Assembly (NCBI GenBank): GCA_963758555.1
Contig: CAVWVW010000003.1
Coordinates: 1,364,001 to 1,428,000, forward strand
From: CAIUMH01 sp963758555
Lineage (GTDB): Bacteria > Actinomycetota > Acidimicrobiia > Acidimicrobiales > RAAP-2
Reading direction: 5' to 3'
Length of the DNA stretch: 64,000 nt
Made by a program: the position numbers and the translations under genes. Shown in pieces: positions 54,712 through 63,789 of the stretch (its first letter is position 1; each line of letters opens with the position of its first letter). Below the pieces are notes generated by a model that searched no databases, was not told the origin of the DNA, and saw only the letters and a list, made by a program, of their open reading frames with translations.

Positions 54712-57099
54712 GTGCTCAATCACCCGGCGTACGCCGTCGAGCCCTGGTGCCTTCGCGAGTCGCAGCTCGACCCTGAGGTCATCGCGCAGGGCGAGTCGGT
54801 CTTCGCCCTCTCGAACGGCCACATCGGCTGGAGGGGGAACCTCGACGAGGGTCACCCCTTTGGGCTCTTGGGCTCGTACCTGAACGGTGTCCACGAGCTG
54901 CGCCCACTCCCCTACGCCGAGGCCGGCTACGGCTATCCGGAGCAAGACCAGGTCATCATCAACGTCACCGACGGCAAGATCATCCGCCTCCTCGTCGACG
55001 ACGAGCCCTTCGACCTCCGCTACGGCACGATCCACCACCACGAGCGCCTCTTGGACTTCCGCACCGGGCTGCTGCGGCGCGAGACCGAGTGGTCGTCGCC
55101 GTCGGGCAAACGCGTGCGCGTGCGCTCCACGCGGCTCGTCTCTCTGGTGCAGCGCTCGGTGGCCGCCATCTCCTACTCGGTCGAGGCGATCGACGACACC
55201 GTGCGGATCGTGGTCCAGTCCGAGCTCGTGGCCAACGAGGCACCGCCTCCCGTCGACGGCGACCCGAGGTCAGCGGCCAGCCTGGAGAACGTCTGGCTCC
55301 CCGAGGTCCACGAGGAGCGAGCGAACCGGATCGAGCTGGTCCACAGCACCACCTACAGCCAGCTCATGATGGCAGCGGCCATGGATCACGAGGTCAACGG
55401 CCCGTCGCTGACCCACGTGCACGCCGAGAGCGCCGAGGACCTCGGTCGGCTCACGATCTCGTCCACGTTGGAGCCGGGCGAGCGCTTGGACCTCGTCAAG
55501 TACGTCTCGTACGGGTGGTCGGCCGAGCGCACCAAGGACACCTTGCGCGACCAGGTCGACGCTGGTCTGGTGGTGGCGAGAGAGACCGGCTGGGACGGCT
55601 TGGTGGCCAAGCAGCGTGGGTTCCTGGACGACTTCTGGCGACACGCCGACGTCGAGATCGACGGCGACGACGAGATCCAGCAAGCGGTGCGGTTCTCGCT
55701 CTTCCACCTCCTCCAGGCCAGTGCTCGCAACGAGGAGCGAGCCATCGCGGCCAAGGGGCTCACCGGCACCGGCTACGACGGGCACGCCTTCTGGGACAGC
55801 GAGTCCTTCGTGCTCTCGGTGCTCACCTTCACGATGCCCAAGGCCGTGGCCCACGCGCTCTCGTGGCGCCATGGGACGATCGACCTGGCCAAGGAGCGTG
55901 CGGCTCAGCTCGAGCTCGAGGGTGCCGCCTTTCCGTGGAGGACGATCACCGGGCTCGAGTGCTCGGCGTACTGGCCAGCGGGCACCGGCGCGTTCCACGT
56001 CACCGCTGACATCGCCGGCGCGGTGGTCAGCTACCTCAACGCCACCGGCGACGAGGCCTTCGAGCGGACCGAGGGCCTCGAGCTGCTCTGCGAGTCAGCC
56101 CGGCTCTGGAGCTCGCTCGGGCACTTCGATCGTCACGGGGGCTTCCGCATCGACGGGGTCACCGGACCCGATGAGTACAGCGCCATCGCCGACAACAACA
56201 TCTACACGAACCTGATGGCGCAGCAGAACCTGCTCGCCGCGGCCGACGTGGCTGAGCGCCACCGTGACGAGGCGTCAGCCTTGGGCGTCGACGACGACGA
56301 GATCGCCCTCTGGCGACGAGCCGGCGCGTCGGTCCTCATCCCCTACGACGAAGGCCTCGGCATCCACCCCCAGAACGAGCGGTTCACCGACCACGAGGTC
56401 TGGGACTTCGACGCCACCACCGACGAGCAGTACCCGCTGTTCCTGCACCACCCCTACTTCGACCTCTATCGCAAGCAGGTGGTCAAGCAGGCCGACCTGG
56501 TGCTGGCGATGTACTTCCGAGGTGACGCCTTCACCCCCGCGCAGAAGAAGGCCAACTTCGAGTACTACGAAGCCCTCACCGTGCGCGACTCCTCGCTGTC
56601 AGCGTGCAGCCAAGCGGTCATGGCGGCCGAGGTGGGCCACCTGGATCTCGCCTACGACTACCTGGCCGAGGCGGCCCTGATGGACCTCGATGACCTCGAG
56701 CACAACACGCGAGACGGCCTGCACATCGCCTCGCTGGCTGGCACCTGGATCGCCCTCGTCGCTGGGCTCGGTGGCATGCGATCAGCCCAAGGTGCGATCT
56801 CCTTCGCACCGCGGCTCCCCGACGGCCTCCACCGGCTCGCCTTCAACCTCACGTTCCGCGGTCGCCACCTCCACGTCGAGGCGACCTCGGCGGCGACCAC
56901 CTACACGCTGCGCTCTGGCGACGATCTCGAGATCTCGCACTTCGAGACCACCGCGCTCCTCTCGACCGGCACGGCAACCGTGCTCAGGACGCCGTCGCTC
57001 GACGAGTCAGCCAGTCGGCTCCCGCCCCGCCAGCCCCACGGGCGAGCGCCGCTGCGTCGAGTGACGACGCGCACCCTCGCTGACGAGGAGGCACCATGA
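54712..57099 (+). CDS. GH65-family glycoside phosphorylase/hydrolase
   Basis: 795 residues, typical of GH65 (trehalose, maltose or kojibiose phosphorylase). It has an N-terminal super-sandwich beginning with FALSNGHIGWRGNLDEG, an (alpha/alpha)6 barrel with FWDSESF, and the catalytic acid Glu at about 488 in VTGPDEYS. EHNTRDGLHIASLAG matches a phosphate-site region. GTG 54712. The stop overlaps the beta-phosphoglucomutase gene, the order seen in mycobacterial Rv3401/Rv3400 homologues. The product of phosphorolysis would be beta-glucose 1-phosphate. Confidence 0.92.
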   Translation: MLNHPAYAVEPWCLRESQLDPEVIAQGESVFALSNGHIGWRGNLDEGHPFGLLGSYLNGVHELRPLPYAEAGYGYPEQDQVIINVTDGKIIRLLVDDEPFDLRYGTIHHHERLLDFRTGLLRRETEWSSPSGKRVRVRSTRLVSLVQRSVAAISYSVEAIDDTVRIVVQSELVANEAPPPVDGDPRSAASLENVWLPEVHEERANRIELVHSTTYSQLMMAAAMDHEVNGPSLTHVHAESAEDLGRLTISSTLEPGERLDLVKYVSYGWSAERTKDTLRDQVDAGLVVARETGWDGLVAKQRGFLDDFWRHADVEIDGDDEIQQAVRFSLFHLLQASARNEERAIAAKGLTGTGYDGHAFWDSESFVLSVLTFTMPKAVAHALSWRHGTIDLAKERAAQLELEGAAFPWRTITGLECSAYWPAGTGAFHVTADIAGAVVSYLNATGDEAFERTEGLELLCESARLWSSLGHFDRHGGFRIDGVTGPDEYSAIADNNIYTNLMAQQNLLAAADVAERHRDEASALGVDDDEIALWRRAGASVLIPYDEGLGIHPQNERFTDHEVWDFDATTDEQYPLFLHHPYFDLYRKQVVKQADLVLAMYFRGDAFTPAQKKANFEYYEALTVRDSSLSACSQAVMAAEVGHLDLAYDYLAEAALMDLDDLEHNTRDGLHIASLAGTWIALVAGLGGMRSAQGAISFAPRLPDGLHRLAFNLTFRGRHLHVEATSAATTYTLRSGDDLEISHFETTALLSTGTATVLRTPSLDESASRLPPRQPHGRAPLRRVTTRTLADEEAP

Positions 57100-57866
57100 G
57101 CGCTACCACGATCGACCTCGATGCCTACGGTGCGTGGCTCTTCGACATGGATGGCGTGCTGACCAAGACCGCAGCGGTCCACGCGGCCGCGTGGAAGGAG
57201 GCCTTCGACCAGTTCTTGGTGGAAGAGGGCAAGCGGACCGGCACCACCTACGCACCCTTCGACAAGGAGGCGGACTACGAGCGCTACGTCGACGGCGAGC
57301 CGCGCAGCGACGGCGTCCGGAACTTCCTCGCCGCCCGGGGCATCGAGCTCCCCGAGGGATCGAGCGAGGACGCGCCCGAGGCCCGCACCGTCGAGGGCGT
57401 CGGGAACCGGAAGAACGAGCTCGTCTTGGAGGTCATGGACCGCCAGGGCGTCGAGGCCTTCGAGGGTGCGGCGGACCTCGTCACCGAGCTGCGCCAGAGG
57501 CGGGTCAAGGTGGCCGTCGTCTCAGCCAGCGAGAACACCAAGGCCGCCCTCAAGGCTGCAGGCCTGCTCGAGCTCTTCGACGCCATCGTCGACGGCCACG
57601 TGGTCAAGGACCGGAACCTCGCCGGCAAGCCGGCGCCCGACAGCTACCTCGAGGGCGCCTCGCTGCTCGGCGTCGACCACCAGCACGCCGTGGTCATCGA
57701 AGATGCGCTCTCGGGCGTCGAGGCAGGACGAGCAGGCGCCTTCGGTCTGGTCATCGGGGTTGACCACCACGATGCCGAGGACAGCCACGACTACGCCGAT
57801 GCGCTCAGCGAGCACGGGGCGAGCCTCGTCGTGCGCTCGCTGACCGAGCTGCTCTCGGCAGACTGA
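57096..57866 (+). CDS. Beta-phosphoglucomutase-type HAD protein
   Basis: 256 residues. HAD motif 1 FDMDGVLTKTAAVHAAAW (15-32) holds the two Asp, motif 2 VVSASENT, motif 3 Lys in GKPAPDSYLEGA, and motif 4 VIEDALSGVEAG. These are hallmarks of beta-PGM. It converts beta-glucose 1-phosphate to glucose 6-phosphate, the natural partner of the GH65 gene it overlaps (ATGA). Confidence 0.92.
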   Translation: MSATTIDLDAYGAWLFDMDGVLTKTAAVHAAAWKEAFDQFLVEEGKRTGTTYAPFDKEADYERYVDGEPRSDGVRNFLAARGIELPEGSSEDAPEARTVEGVGNRKNELVLEVMDRQGVEAFEGAADLVTELRQRRVKVAVVSASENTKAALKAAGLLELFDAIVDGHVVKDRNLAGKPAPDSYLEGASLLGVDHQHAVVIEDALSGVEAGRAGAFGLVIGVDHHDAEDSHDYADALSEHGASLVVRSLTELLSAD

Positions 57867-57971
57867 GGTACCCGCTCGGCCACCTCGGTCCGCACCGCTG
57901 GCCGCTCGGAGGTGTCTGGCAGCGTGGCGTGTGGCCCCGTCAAGGGGTCGGCGTCGGCTTCGGCGATGTCC

Positions 57972-58523
57972 CTAGCTCGTCGGGTTGCAGGTCCCGGTCT
58001 TCCAACCCCAGAGGGCAACGATCGACGCGGGTGGCTTGCCCATCGGGCAGGTGGCCTGGCCGCCGGTGAGCGCGACCACCGCCCACGAGTCACCCGGCGT
58101 CCGAGACAGGATCAGGTAGCTCCCTTCGTCCTGCGAGGCCACCTCGGCCTGCTGCGAGCTCGCCGAGGGGCGCAGGGAGATGCCGGCCCACGTGATCCCT
58201 GTGGTGTTGTCTATTGCGAGGTAGGTCTCACCAGGAGCCAGGCCGACGTAGTCCGCCGAGCTCAGCCTGTTGTACGCGGCACCCGTCGCCAAGAGCTCAG
58301 CCTTGATCGCCGCCGTGGCGTCGAGGTTGCTCACCGGAGCCGTGGTCGTCGAGCTGGGAACAGCACTCGTGGTCGACGTCGTCGTGCTCATGGTCGTCGT
58401 GGTGGTCGAGCGTGCGCTGGTCGACGAGGTCGAGCTCGCCGACGAGGTGCACGCGCACGCCAACACCGCGATGACGACGGCGGCCGCCAAGGCCAGTGAC
58501 CTCGTAGCTCTCTCCGACAGCAC
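57972..58523 (-). CDS. Secreted lipoprotein of unknown function
   Basis: 183 residues. It has a signal sequence with lipobox LACAC (around residue 25), then a Ser/Thr-only low-complexity linker to about residue 65, and a globular part with IKAELLATGAAYNRLS and YLAIDNTTGITWAG. A Cys pair near the C-terminus may form a disulfide. GTG 58523. No family recognised. The linker is a short tandem-like Thr/Ser stretch. Confidence 0.75.
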   Translation of the reverse strand: MLSERATRSLALAAAVVIAVLACACTSSASSTSSTSARSTTTTTMSTTTSTTSAVPSSTTTAPVSNLDATAAIKAELLATGAAYNRLSSADYVGLAPGETYLAIDNTTGITWAGISLRPSASSQQAEVASQDEGSYLILSRTPGDSWAVVALTGGQATCPMGKPPASIVALWGWKTGTCNPTS

Positions 58524-58672
58524 GGCGCCTCCTTCGTGGTTGACGGTACCGAGAGGCTAAGGGGCGATGCTCGTCGAGGGCACGATCCCCCTCAGCTCTG
58601 AGGCCTCTCGGCCGAGACCGCTCCCGCTCCCGGGGAGCGTCGGAGCAGCGAAGGTCAACCGCCTCGACTCGG

Positions 58673-59617
58673 TCAGGAGGAGGCAGCCGGGTTTCCGGGC
58701 TCTCGATGAGCTGCCGAGCGGTCGAGCAGGCCTTCGAAGAGATCTCCTGAGCGCTTCACCCGTCGGAGCACGTCATCGGTGGTGAACCGGAGCAACGTCG
58801 GATCGGCCTTCTTGGCGCAGCGCTGGACCTCGCGCCAGGTCACGGGGGTCGACACGGTGGGCTCTGCCATGCCTCGCACCGAGTAGACGGCGACGGTCGT
58901 CTTCGACGGCGAGTTCTGGCTCCAGTCGATGAGCACCTTGCCGTGTCGAAGCGCCTTCTTCATCGAGGAGACCACCTGATCGGGATGCTCCCTCTCCAAG
59001 CTGAGAGCGATCTCATGGACATCCGCCTTGAGCGCGTCCCAGCTCACCTTCTTCTCCAAGGGGGCGTAGAGCTGGAGACCTTTGGAGCCGCTGGTCTTCG
59101 CCACCGCCGTCAACCCTCGCTCGTCGAGGACGTCTTTGAGGAGCGAAGCGATCTCACAGCACTCCACGATGGAGGTGCCCTCGCCTGGATCGAGGTCGAA
59201 GACCATGAAGTCCGGCGGACTCGGGAGCTTTCGTCGGCGACCCGCTCGCCACAGCGGCACGTGGAGCTCGATGGTCGCCAGGTTCACCGCCCACACCAAG
59301 CTCGCCAGATCGCAGACGACCACGAAGTCGATGGCCGTCTCGCCGTCTTTGGCCGGCACGCTCACGACGTGGGACCACGCGGGCAGCTTCGACGGGGCGT
59401 GCTTCTCGTAGAACCACTTGCCGTCAACACCGTTGGGATAGCGCTTGAGGGTGAGCGGTCGATCTTGGAGATGAGGCACCAAGACCGGGGCGATCGCCAC
59501 GTAGTAGTCGATGAGCTGGCCCTTGGTGAAGCCGGTCTCGGGGTAGAGCACCTTGTCCAGGTTCGACAGGGTGAGCTCATGATCCTCGACGTTCACTCGG
59601 ACGGTGGAGCTCGGCAC
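58673..59617 (-). CDS. ligD: LigD-type DNA polymerase/primase domain protein (NHEJ)
   Basis: 314 residues, the polymerase module of LigD as a free-standing protein. LSNLDKVLYPETGFTKGQLIDYY at the start, RYPNGVDGKWFYEKHAP, the catalytic Asp pair in VFDLDPGEG (about 140), and KTSGSKGLQLYAPL are all present. It is transcribed away from ku. It fills gaps and adds nucleotides at broken ends in non-homologous end joining. GTG 59617. Confidence 0.93.
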   Translation of the reverse strand: MPSSTVRVNVEDHELTLSNLDKVLYPETGFTKGQLIDYYVAIAPVLVPHLQDRPLTLKRYPNGVDGKWFYEKHAPSKLPAWSHVVSVPAKDGETAIDFVVVCDLASLVWAVNLATIELHVPLWRAGRRRKLPSPPDFMVFDLDPGEGTSIVECCEIASLLKDVLDERGLTAVAKTSGSKGLQLYAPLEKKVSWDALKADVHEIALSLEREHPDQVVSSMKKALRHGKVLIDWSQNSPSKTTVAVYSVRGMAEPTVSTPVTWREVQRCAKKADPTLLRFTTDDVLRRVKRSGDLFEGLLDRSAAHREPGNPAASS

Positions 59618-59720
59618 CGCTTCGCTCTACCCAACGCCGAGCCCCCCACACCAGGCCGGCCCGGGCCCCTCGCGAGTGACCCCGGCGCTCGACGGGTAGA
59701 GCGAACGGGAGGAGGAGACC

Positions 59721-60659
59721 ATGGCGCGACCTGTCTGGAAGGGATCACTGAGCTTCGGGCTCGTCAACATCCCGGTCGGGATCTATCCGGCGACCGAGGA
59801 CCACACGCTGCACTTCCATCAGCTGGAGGCGGGCACTTCGGATCGCATCCGCTACAAGAAGGTCAACGAGCGGACCGGGAAGGAAGTCGACGCCACCAAG
59901 ATCGAACGTGCCCTTGATCTCGGTGATGGGGACTACGTGGTGCTCAGCGATGACGAGCTCGATGCAGCGGCTCCCACGAAGTCGAGGACGATCGACATCG
60001 AGGGCTTCGTCGAGCTCGACGACGTGGACCCCATCTACTTCCGCCAGACGTACTACTTGGCCCCGTCGTCCGACGCAGCCACCAAGGCGTACAACCTGCT
60101 GCGCGAAGCGATGGGAGAAGCCGGCAAGGTCGGCATCGCTCGCTTCGTGATGCGCAACAAGGAGTACCTGGTCGCCATCCGACCCGAAGACGAGGTCATC
60201 GCCTTAGAGACGATGTACTTCCACGATGAGATCCGCCAAGCCACCGCTGAGCTGCCCAACCTCTCGTCGAACGCGAGCCCGACAGCCAAGGAGCGAAGCG
60301 TGGCCGCCGCGCTGATCGACTCGCTCGAAGAGGAGTGGGATCCCAGCCAGTACCACGATGAGTACCGCGAGCAGGTGCGCGAGCTAGCCGAGCAGCATCG
60401 CAAGGGGGACGGCATCATCCACCACGAGGAGCCGGATGACGAGGGTGGCGGCCAGGTCATCGATCTGTTCGAAGCGCTTCAGGCCAGTGTGAAGCGAAGC
60501 GCGCGAGCAGCCACGAAGCGCTCGCCGGCCACCGCTGGATCCAAGCGCAAGCGCGCCTCAAAGCCGAAGTCGGCCAAAGCGACGAAGAAGGCCTCGACCA
60601 AGTCGACGAAGGCTCCAGGTAAGAAGCCCTCCCAGAAGAAGGCGCGAAAGGCGTCGTAG
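59721..60659 (+). CDS. ku: Ku homodimer DNA end-binding protein
   Basis: 312 residues. The bacterial Ku core begins WKGSLSFGLVNIPVGIY (6-22) and has IDIEGFVELDDVDPIYFRQTYYLAPS. The C-terminal 60 residues form a Lys/Ala/Ser tail, as in long actinobacterial Ku that binds DNA and recruits LigD. ATG 59721 follows GGAGGAG. It lies between the two divergent/convergent parts of a split LigD system. Confidence 0.95.
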   Translation: MARPVWKGSLSFGLVNIPVGIYPATEDHTLHFHQLEAGTSDRIRYKKVNERTGKEVDATKIERALDLGDGDYVVLSDDELDAAAPTKSRTIDIEGFVELDDVDPIYFRQTYYLAPSSDAATKAYNLLREAMGEAGKVGIARFVMRNKEYLVAIRPEDEVIALETMYFHDEIRQATAELPNLSSNASPTAKERSVAAALIDSLEEEWDPSQYHDEYREQVRELAEQHRKGDGIIHHEEPDDEGGGQVIDLFEALQASVKRSARAATKRSPATAGSKRKRASKPKSAKATKKASTKSTKAPGKKPSQKKARKAS

Positions 60660-60661
60660 GA

Positions 60662-62122
60662 TCACTCGGCCACCACGTCGCTCGGCGCTTTGTCCTCTCG
60701 GAGCCCTCGCCACGCCGGGTGGCGGAGTCGACGTTCAGAGGTCCACTCGGCGTAGCGGACCTCCCCCACCAGCTTGGGCTTGAGGAAGTGCACACCCTGG
60801 AGCTCTCGAGCAGTCAGCGGTGCGTCGAAGGGGCTCTTCGCCGACGCGATCCGCTTCATCGCTCTGAGCAGCTGCTTCCTCTCTTGAGTGTCGAAGCCCG
60901 TCCCAACCTTGCCCACGAACCGAAGGCCGCTCGTCTCAGGGATCCCGAGCAGGAGCGCACCAAAGGTCGCGGCGCGCTCGCCCCGGCCCTCGGTCCAGCC
61001 TCCGAGCACGACCTCTTGCATCTTGAGGTTCTTGATCTTGGTCCACTCCGCTCGACGCTGACCCGGTCGATAGGGCGAGTCACGTCGCTTGGCCACGACG
61101 CCCTCGAGCTCGTTCTCGAACGTCGCTCTGAGCACGTCACTGCCTCGACGGTCCCGAAACGAGTCCCCGGTGATCACCGACGGGCCTGAGAGCTTGAGGG
61201 ACTCAAGGATGCTCCGGCGCCGGTCATAGGTCTCCTCCAGCAGCGACTCACCGTCCAGATGCAGCACGTCGAAGACCACGAGCATCGCCGGCTCCTTCGT
61301 CTCCAGCCGAGCGATAGCGGCTGGCTTGGTGAGCTGCAATCGATGCTGGAGGCGATGGAAGGCTGGTCGACCCTCGGGCCCGAGGGAGACGATCTCGCCG
61401 TCAAGGACGCACGCCCGGGAGCCCAAGAGGTCGCCGACGCTCCGCAGCTCAGGGAACAGCGCGGTGAGGTCCTTCTCGTTCCGGCTCGCCACCCGTACGC
61501 GGCCGTGGTCCACGAACACGATGGCTCGGATCCCGTCCCACTTCGTCTCGTACGCCCAGCCCTCGTCGTCCTTCGGCAGCTCTCCGGCCACCGCCAGCAT
61601 GGGCTTGAGGGAGGTGGGCAGTGGACTCGCGGGGCGCTTCGGCTCGTCCATCTTGTGGATCATCCAGCTCGTGCCTCGAGTCTTGAAGAGCACGAAGCGA
61701 CCCTGTGCCTTGGCGCCCAGGAGGCGGAACTTGACCTCCTTGTCGTCCCAGCACTCGAGCTCGAAGGTGCCGCTGTCCCAGATGGCCACCCGACCGGCGC
61801 CGTACTCACCTTTCGGGATCTCACCTTCGAAGGTGCCGTAGTCCAAGGGATGGTCCTCGGTGTGCACGGCCAAGCGGTTCACTTTGGGGTTCTCGGGGAG
61901 GCCCTTCGGCAGAGCCCAGGAGACGAGGACACCTTCATGCTCCAGGCGGAAGTCCCAGTGGAGGCTCCGCGCGTGGTGCTCTTGGATGACGAAGCGTGGC
62001 TTCTTTGACGTCCGCCGACGAGTCGAGCCCATGGGCTCGGGCGTCCTCGAGGGGTCTCGCTTCGATCGATAGGTCGCAAGAGCAGAGTCGTTCGCCGTGG
62101 TCACGCTCTTCGAAGAGGCCAT
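60662..62122 (-). CDS. ligD: LigD-type 3'-phosphoesterase and ATP-dependent DNA ligase
   Basis: 486 residues. The N-terminal phosphoesterase module (about 40-150) has FVIQEHHARSLHWDFRLEHEG and TEDHPLDYGTFEGEIPKGEYGAG. The ligase module follows with motif I YETKWDGIRA (catalytic Lys), VLDGEIVSL, EGVVAKRRDSPYRPGQR and an OB domain containing LGGWTEGRGER. Together with the separate polymerase gene it makes up a complete LigD. Two bases separate its stop from that of ku. ATG 62122 is preferred to GTG 62128 because AGAGG lies six bases upstream. Confidence 0.94.
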   Translation of the reverse strand: MASSKSVTTANDSALATYRSKRDPSRTPEPMGSTRRRTSKKPRFVIQEHHARSLHWDFRLEHEGVLVSWALPKGLPENPKVNRLAVHTEDHPLDYGTFEGEIPKGEYGAGRVAIWDSGTFELECWDDKEVKFRLLGAKAQGRFVLFKTRGTSWMIHKMDEPKRPASPLPTSLKPMLAVAGELPKDDEGWAYETKWDGIRAIVFVDHGRVRVASRNEKDLTALFPELRSVGDLLGSRACVLDGEIVSLGPEGRPAFHRLQHRLQLTKPAAIARLETKEPAMLVVFDVLHLDGESLLEETYDRRRSILESLKLSGPSVITGDSFRDRRGSDVLRATFENELEGVVAKRRDSPYRPGQRRAEWTKIKNLKMQEVVLGGWTEGRGERAATFGALLLGIPETSGLRFVGKVGTGFDTQERKQLLRAMKRIASAKSPFDAPLTARELQGVHFLKPKLVGEVRYAEWTSERRLRHPAWRGLREDKAPSDVVAE

Positions 62123-62128
62123 CTTCAC

Positions 62129-62454
62129 CCTCTACCCACGGAAGCGAGATCAGTACCCCGTGTCGCGCCTCTCGAGATCGGGGGACTGACAAGGGACCTC
62201 GATGTGGGACCACCTTGCTGCTCGACGGCGACCGCCTCGTCGAATCTCGGAAGCTGAGCCCCGTCGAGGGCCTGTCGTCCCTCAGTGACGCAGCGGATCC
62301 CCGTGCGAGCTGCACCCACAAGAGATCTGCGACTCGCTGGTGGCGTGGAAGCCCTCGAGGGCTGAGCGTGGACGCGACCGCTGCCTACGTGCGGTTCGCC
62401 TCACCGAGCCACCGGCCGCAAGCGCGAGACGGCGAGCTCGGCATGGCGGAGCGC
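62129..62454. other. 326-base gap without a supported gene
   Basis: Several short frames are open on both strands, as expected at high GC, but none shows a recognisable domain, a good ribosome site or consistent codon use. No hairpin with a T-run and no repeat was found. Confidence 0.5.
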
Positions 62455-62860
62455 TCATCCCACGGGACGATCCGCTCGTCGCCAGACCGCCCGAAGGCCA
62501 GACCACGTCTGATCAATGGCGCACACCTTGTTATCCACCAGGCCGTGAGCGAGCAACACGTCGCGCACGACGCTGGTCCGAAAGGTCCGTTCTGACGCCC
62601 GAAGCCTTCTTGGGCCAGGCGATCCACAGACCACCTGCCGGGAAGATCGCCGCCGCCAGCTTCTCCATGCGGCCCTCGACGTCACGCAGCCGTGTGGCAA
62701 ACGCCACGATCACGTCAGCCCGACCAGCGAGCCTGGTCCGGACCGTGACGCCAGGTGGCAGCTCGAGCACGACGTCGTGTGGCATCGAGAGCGCAAACAG
62801 CACCGAGCCGCTCACGATGCCCAGCTTGGTCGCCAGCCCCGTCGGGTTCTCGCCACTCAT
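62455..62860 (-). pseudogene. DUF3052-family protein, frameshifted
   Basis: ATG 62860 lies just after GGAGGTG. The product shows the family pattern GSVLFALSMPHDVVLELPPGV, then FPAGGLWIAWPKKASGVRTDL. A surplus base around 62570-62578 breaks the frame; beyond it VVRDVLLAHGLVDNKVCAIDQTWSGLR, the conserved family ending, continues to TGA 62455. Total length is 3n+1 (restored about 134 residues). It is divergent from the ArsR operon, and their gap holds symmetric sites. Confidence 0.8.
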
Positions 62861-62887
62861 CACCTCCGATCCTTCCACGGCGCCCCT

Positions 62888-62948
62888 TATTCAATGAAGT
62901 GGTTGAATATGCCTCGCCGCACCGCTAGTGTTCAACCTGATGGTTGAA
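62888..62948. promoter_or_regulatory. Two operator-like inverted repeats and the promoter of the ArsR operon
   Basis: Site 1 is TATTCAA-N8-TTGAATA (62888-62909). Site 2 is TTCAACC-N4-GGTTGAA (62931-62948), which overlaps the start of the arsR gene. Between them TTGAAT (62903-62908) and TAGTGT (62926-62931), 17 bases apart, form a promoter that would start transcription at about 62939, giving a leaderless message with ATG 62940. Shared TTCAA/TTGAA half-sites suggest autoregulation by the ArsR protein. Confidence 0.65.
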
Positions 62949-63302
62949 CAAGTGACACCCGCCGACGAGCGCGAGGCCCTCGTCCTCAGCTCGGTCTTCT
63001 CCGCCCTCGCCGACCCGACTCGCCGAGCCATCGTGCACCGCTTGGCTCGGGGGGAAGCGACCATCGGCGAGCTGGTCGAACCGTTCTCGATGACCTTCCA
63101 AGCGGTGTCCAAGCACGTCCAGGTCCTCGAGCACGCCGGCCTGGTCACTCGGAGTCGACGCGCCCAGCAACGTCCCTGCCGCCTGCGTCCCGATGCCCTC
63201 GCCACGGTGGCGACCTGGCTCGGCGACTACCGAGCGCTCTGGGAGGCCTCGTTCGACCGACTCGACCAACACCTGAGCACCAAGGAGCAAGCACATGACT
63301 GA
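62940..63302 (+). CDS. ArsR-family winged-helix regulator
   Basis: 120 residues. It has ALADPTRRAIVHRLARGEATIGELVEPFSMTFQAVSKHVQVLE with the recognition helix, then a wing ending in PCRLRPDAL. Cys metal-binding motifs are not obvious, as in the ArsR branch paired with SRPBCC proteins. ATG 62940 fits a leaderless transcript; GTG 62928 is possible. It overlaps the SRPBCC gene by eight bases. Confidence 0.88.
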   Translation: MVEQVTPADEREALVLSSVFSALADPTRRAIVHRLARGEATIGELVEPFSMTFQAVSKHVQVLEHAGLVTRSRRAQQRPCRLRPDALATVATWLGDYRALWEASFDRLDQHLSTKEQAHD

Positions 63303-63729
63303 CGCAGCCATCGAGATCTCGATCACCCGGGACTTCAGCGCCTCACCCTCTGACGTGTTCGCCTCGTGGATCGACCCCGTGCAGTTCGCCCGTTGGTTCG
63401 GCACGCAAGGAACAGCCGTCGAGGACGTCGTCATGGACCCCACGCCAGGAGGCTCGTGGAGCGCCCGCATGGTGCTGGGCGAGGGGTCGGAGATCGCTTG
63501 GCATGGCTCCTATCTCGAGGTCGATCCGCCCACGCGCCTGGTCATGACCCTGAGCGATCGACCCGGCGAGCAGTTCGAGCTCGTCGTCGTCGAGCTCGAG
63601 GCGACGAGCGAGGGCACCACCATGACCTTCACCCAGAGCGGCGGGCACGTGCCGCCGGAGCACCTTGAGCAGACCACGCAGGGCTGGCACGCGTTCTTCG
63701 ATGACCTGGCGAAGGGCCTGGCCACCTAG
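63295..63729 (+). CDS. SRPBCC/AHSA1-type protein
   Basis: 144 residues. The AHSA1/START-like fold shows ASPSDVFASWIDPVQFARWFG (17-37), GGSWSARMVLGEG, and the terminal QTTQGWHAFFDDLAKGL helix. These proteins form a hydrophobic ligand-binding cavity and are often co-operonic with ArsR regulators. The start overlaps the arsR stop. Confidence 0.88.
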   Translation: MTDAAIEISITRDFSASPSDVFASWIDPVQFARWFGTQGTAVEDVVMDPTPGGSWSARMVLGEGSEIAWHGSYLEVDPPTRLVMTLSDRPGEQFELVVVELEATSEGTTMTFTQSGGHVPPEHLEQTTQGWHAFFDDLAKGLAT

Positions 63730-63789
63730 CCCGCTCGGTCCTGCTCGCCGGTCCGCCGGCCGCGAACGAGGGCTGCCTACACTCAGCAC

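Noticed and set aside
62340..62897. Plus-strand frame opposite DUF3052
   Set aside because: No recognisable domain; the minus strand has the conserved family pattern on both sides of the frameshift.
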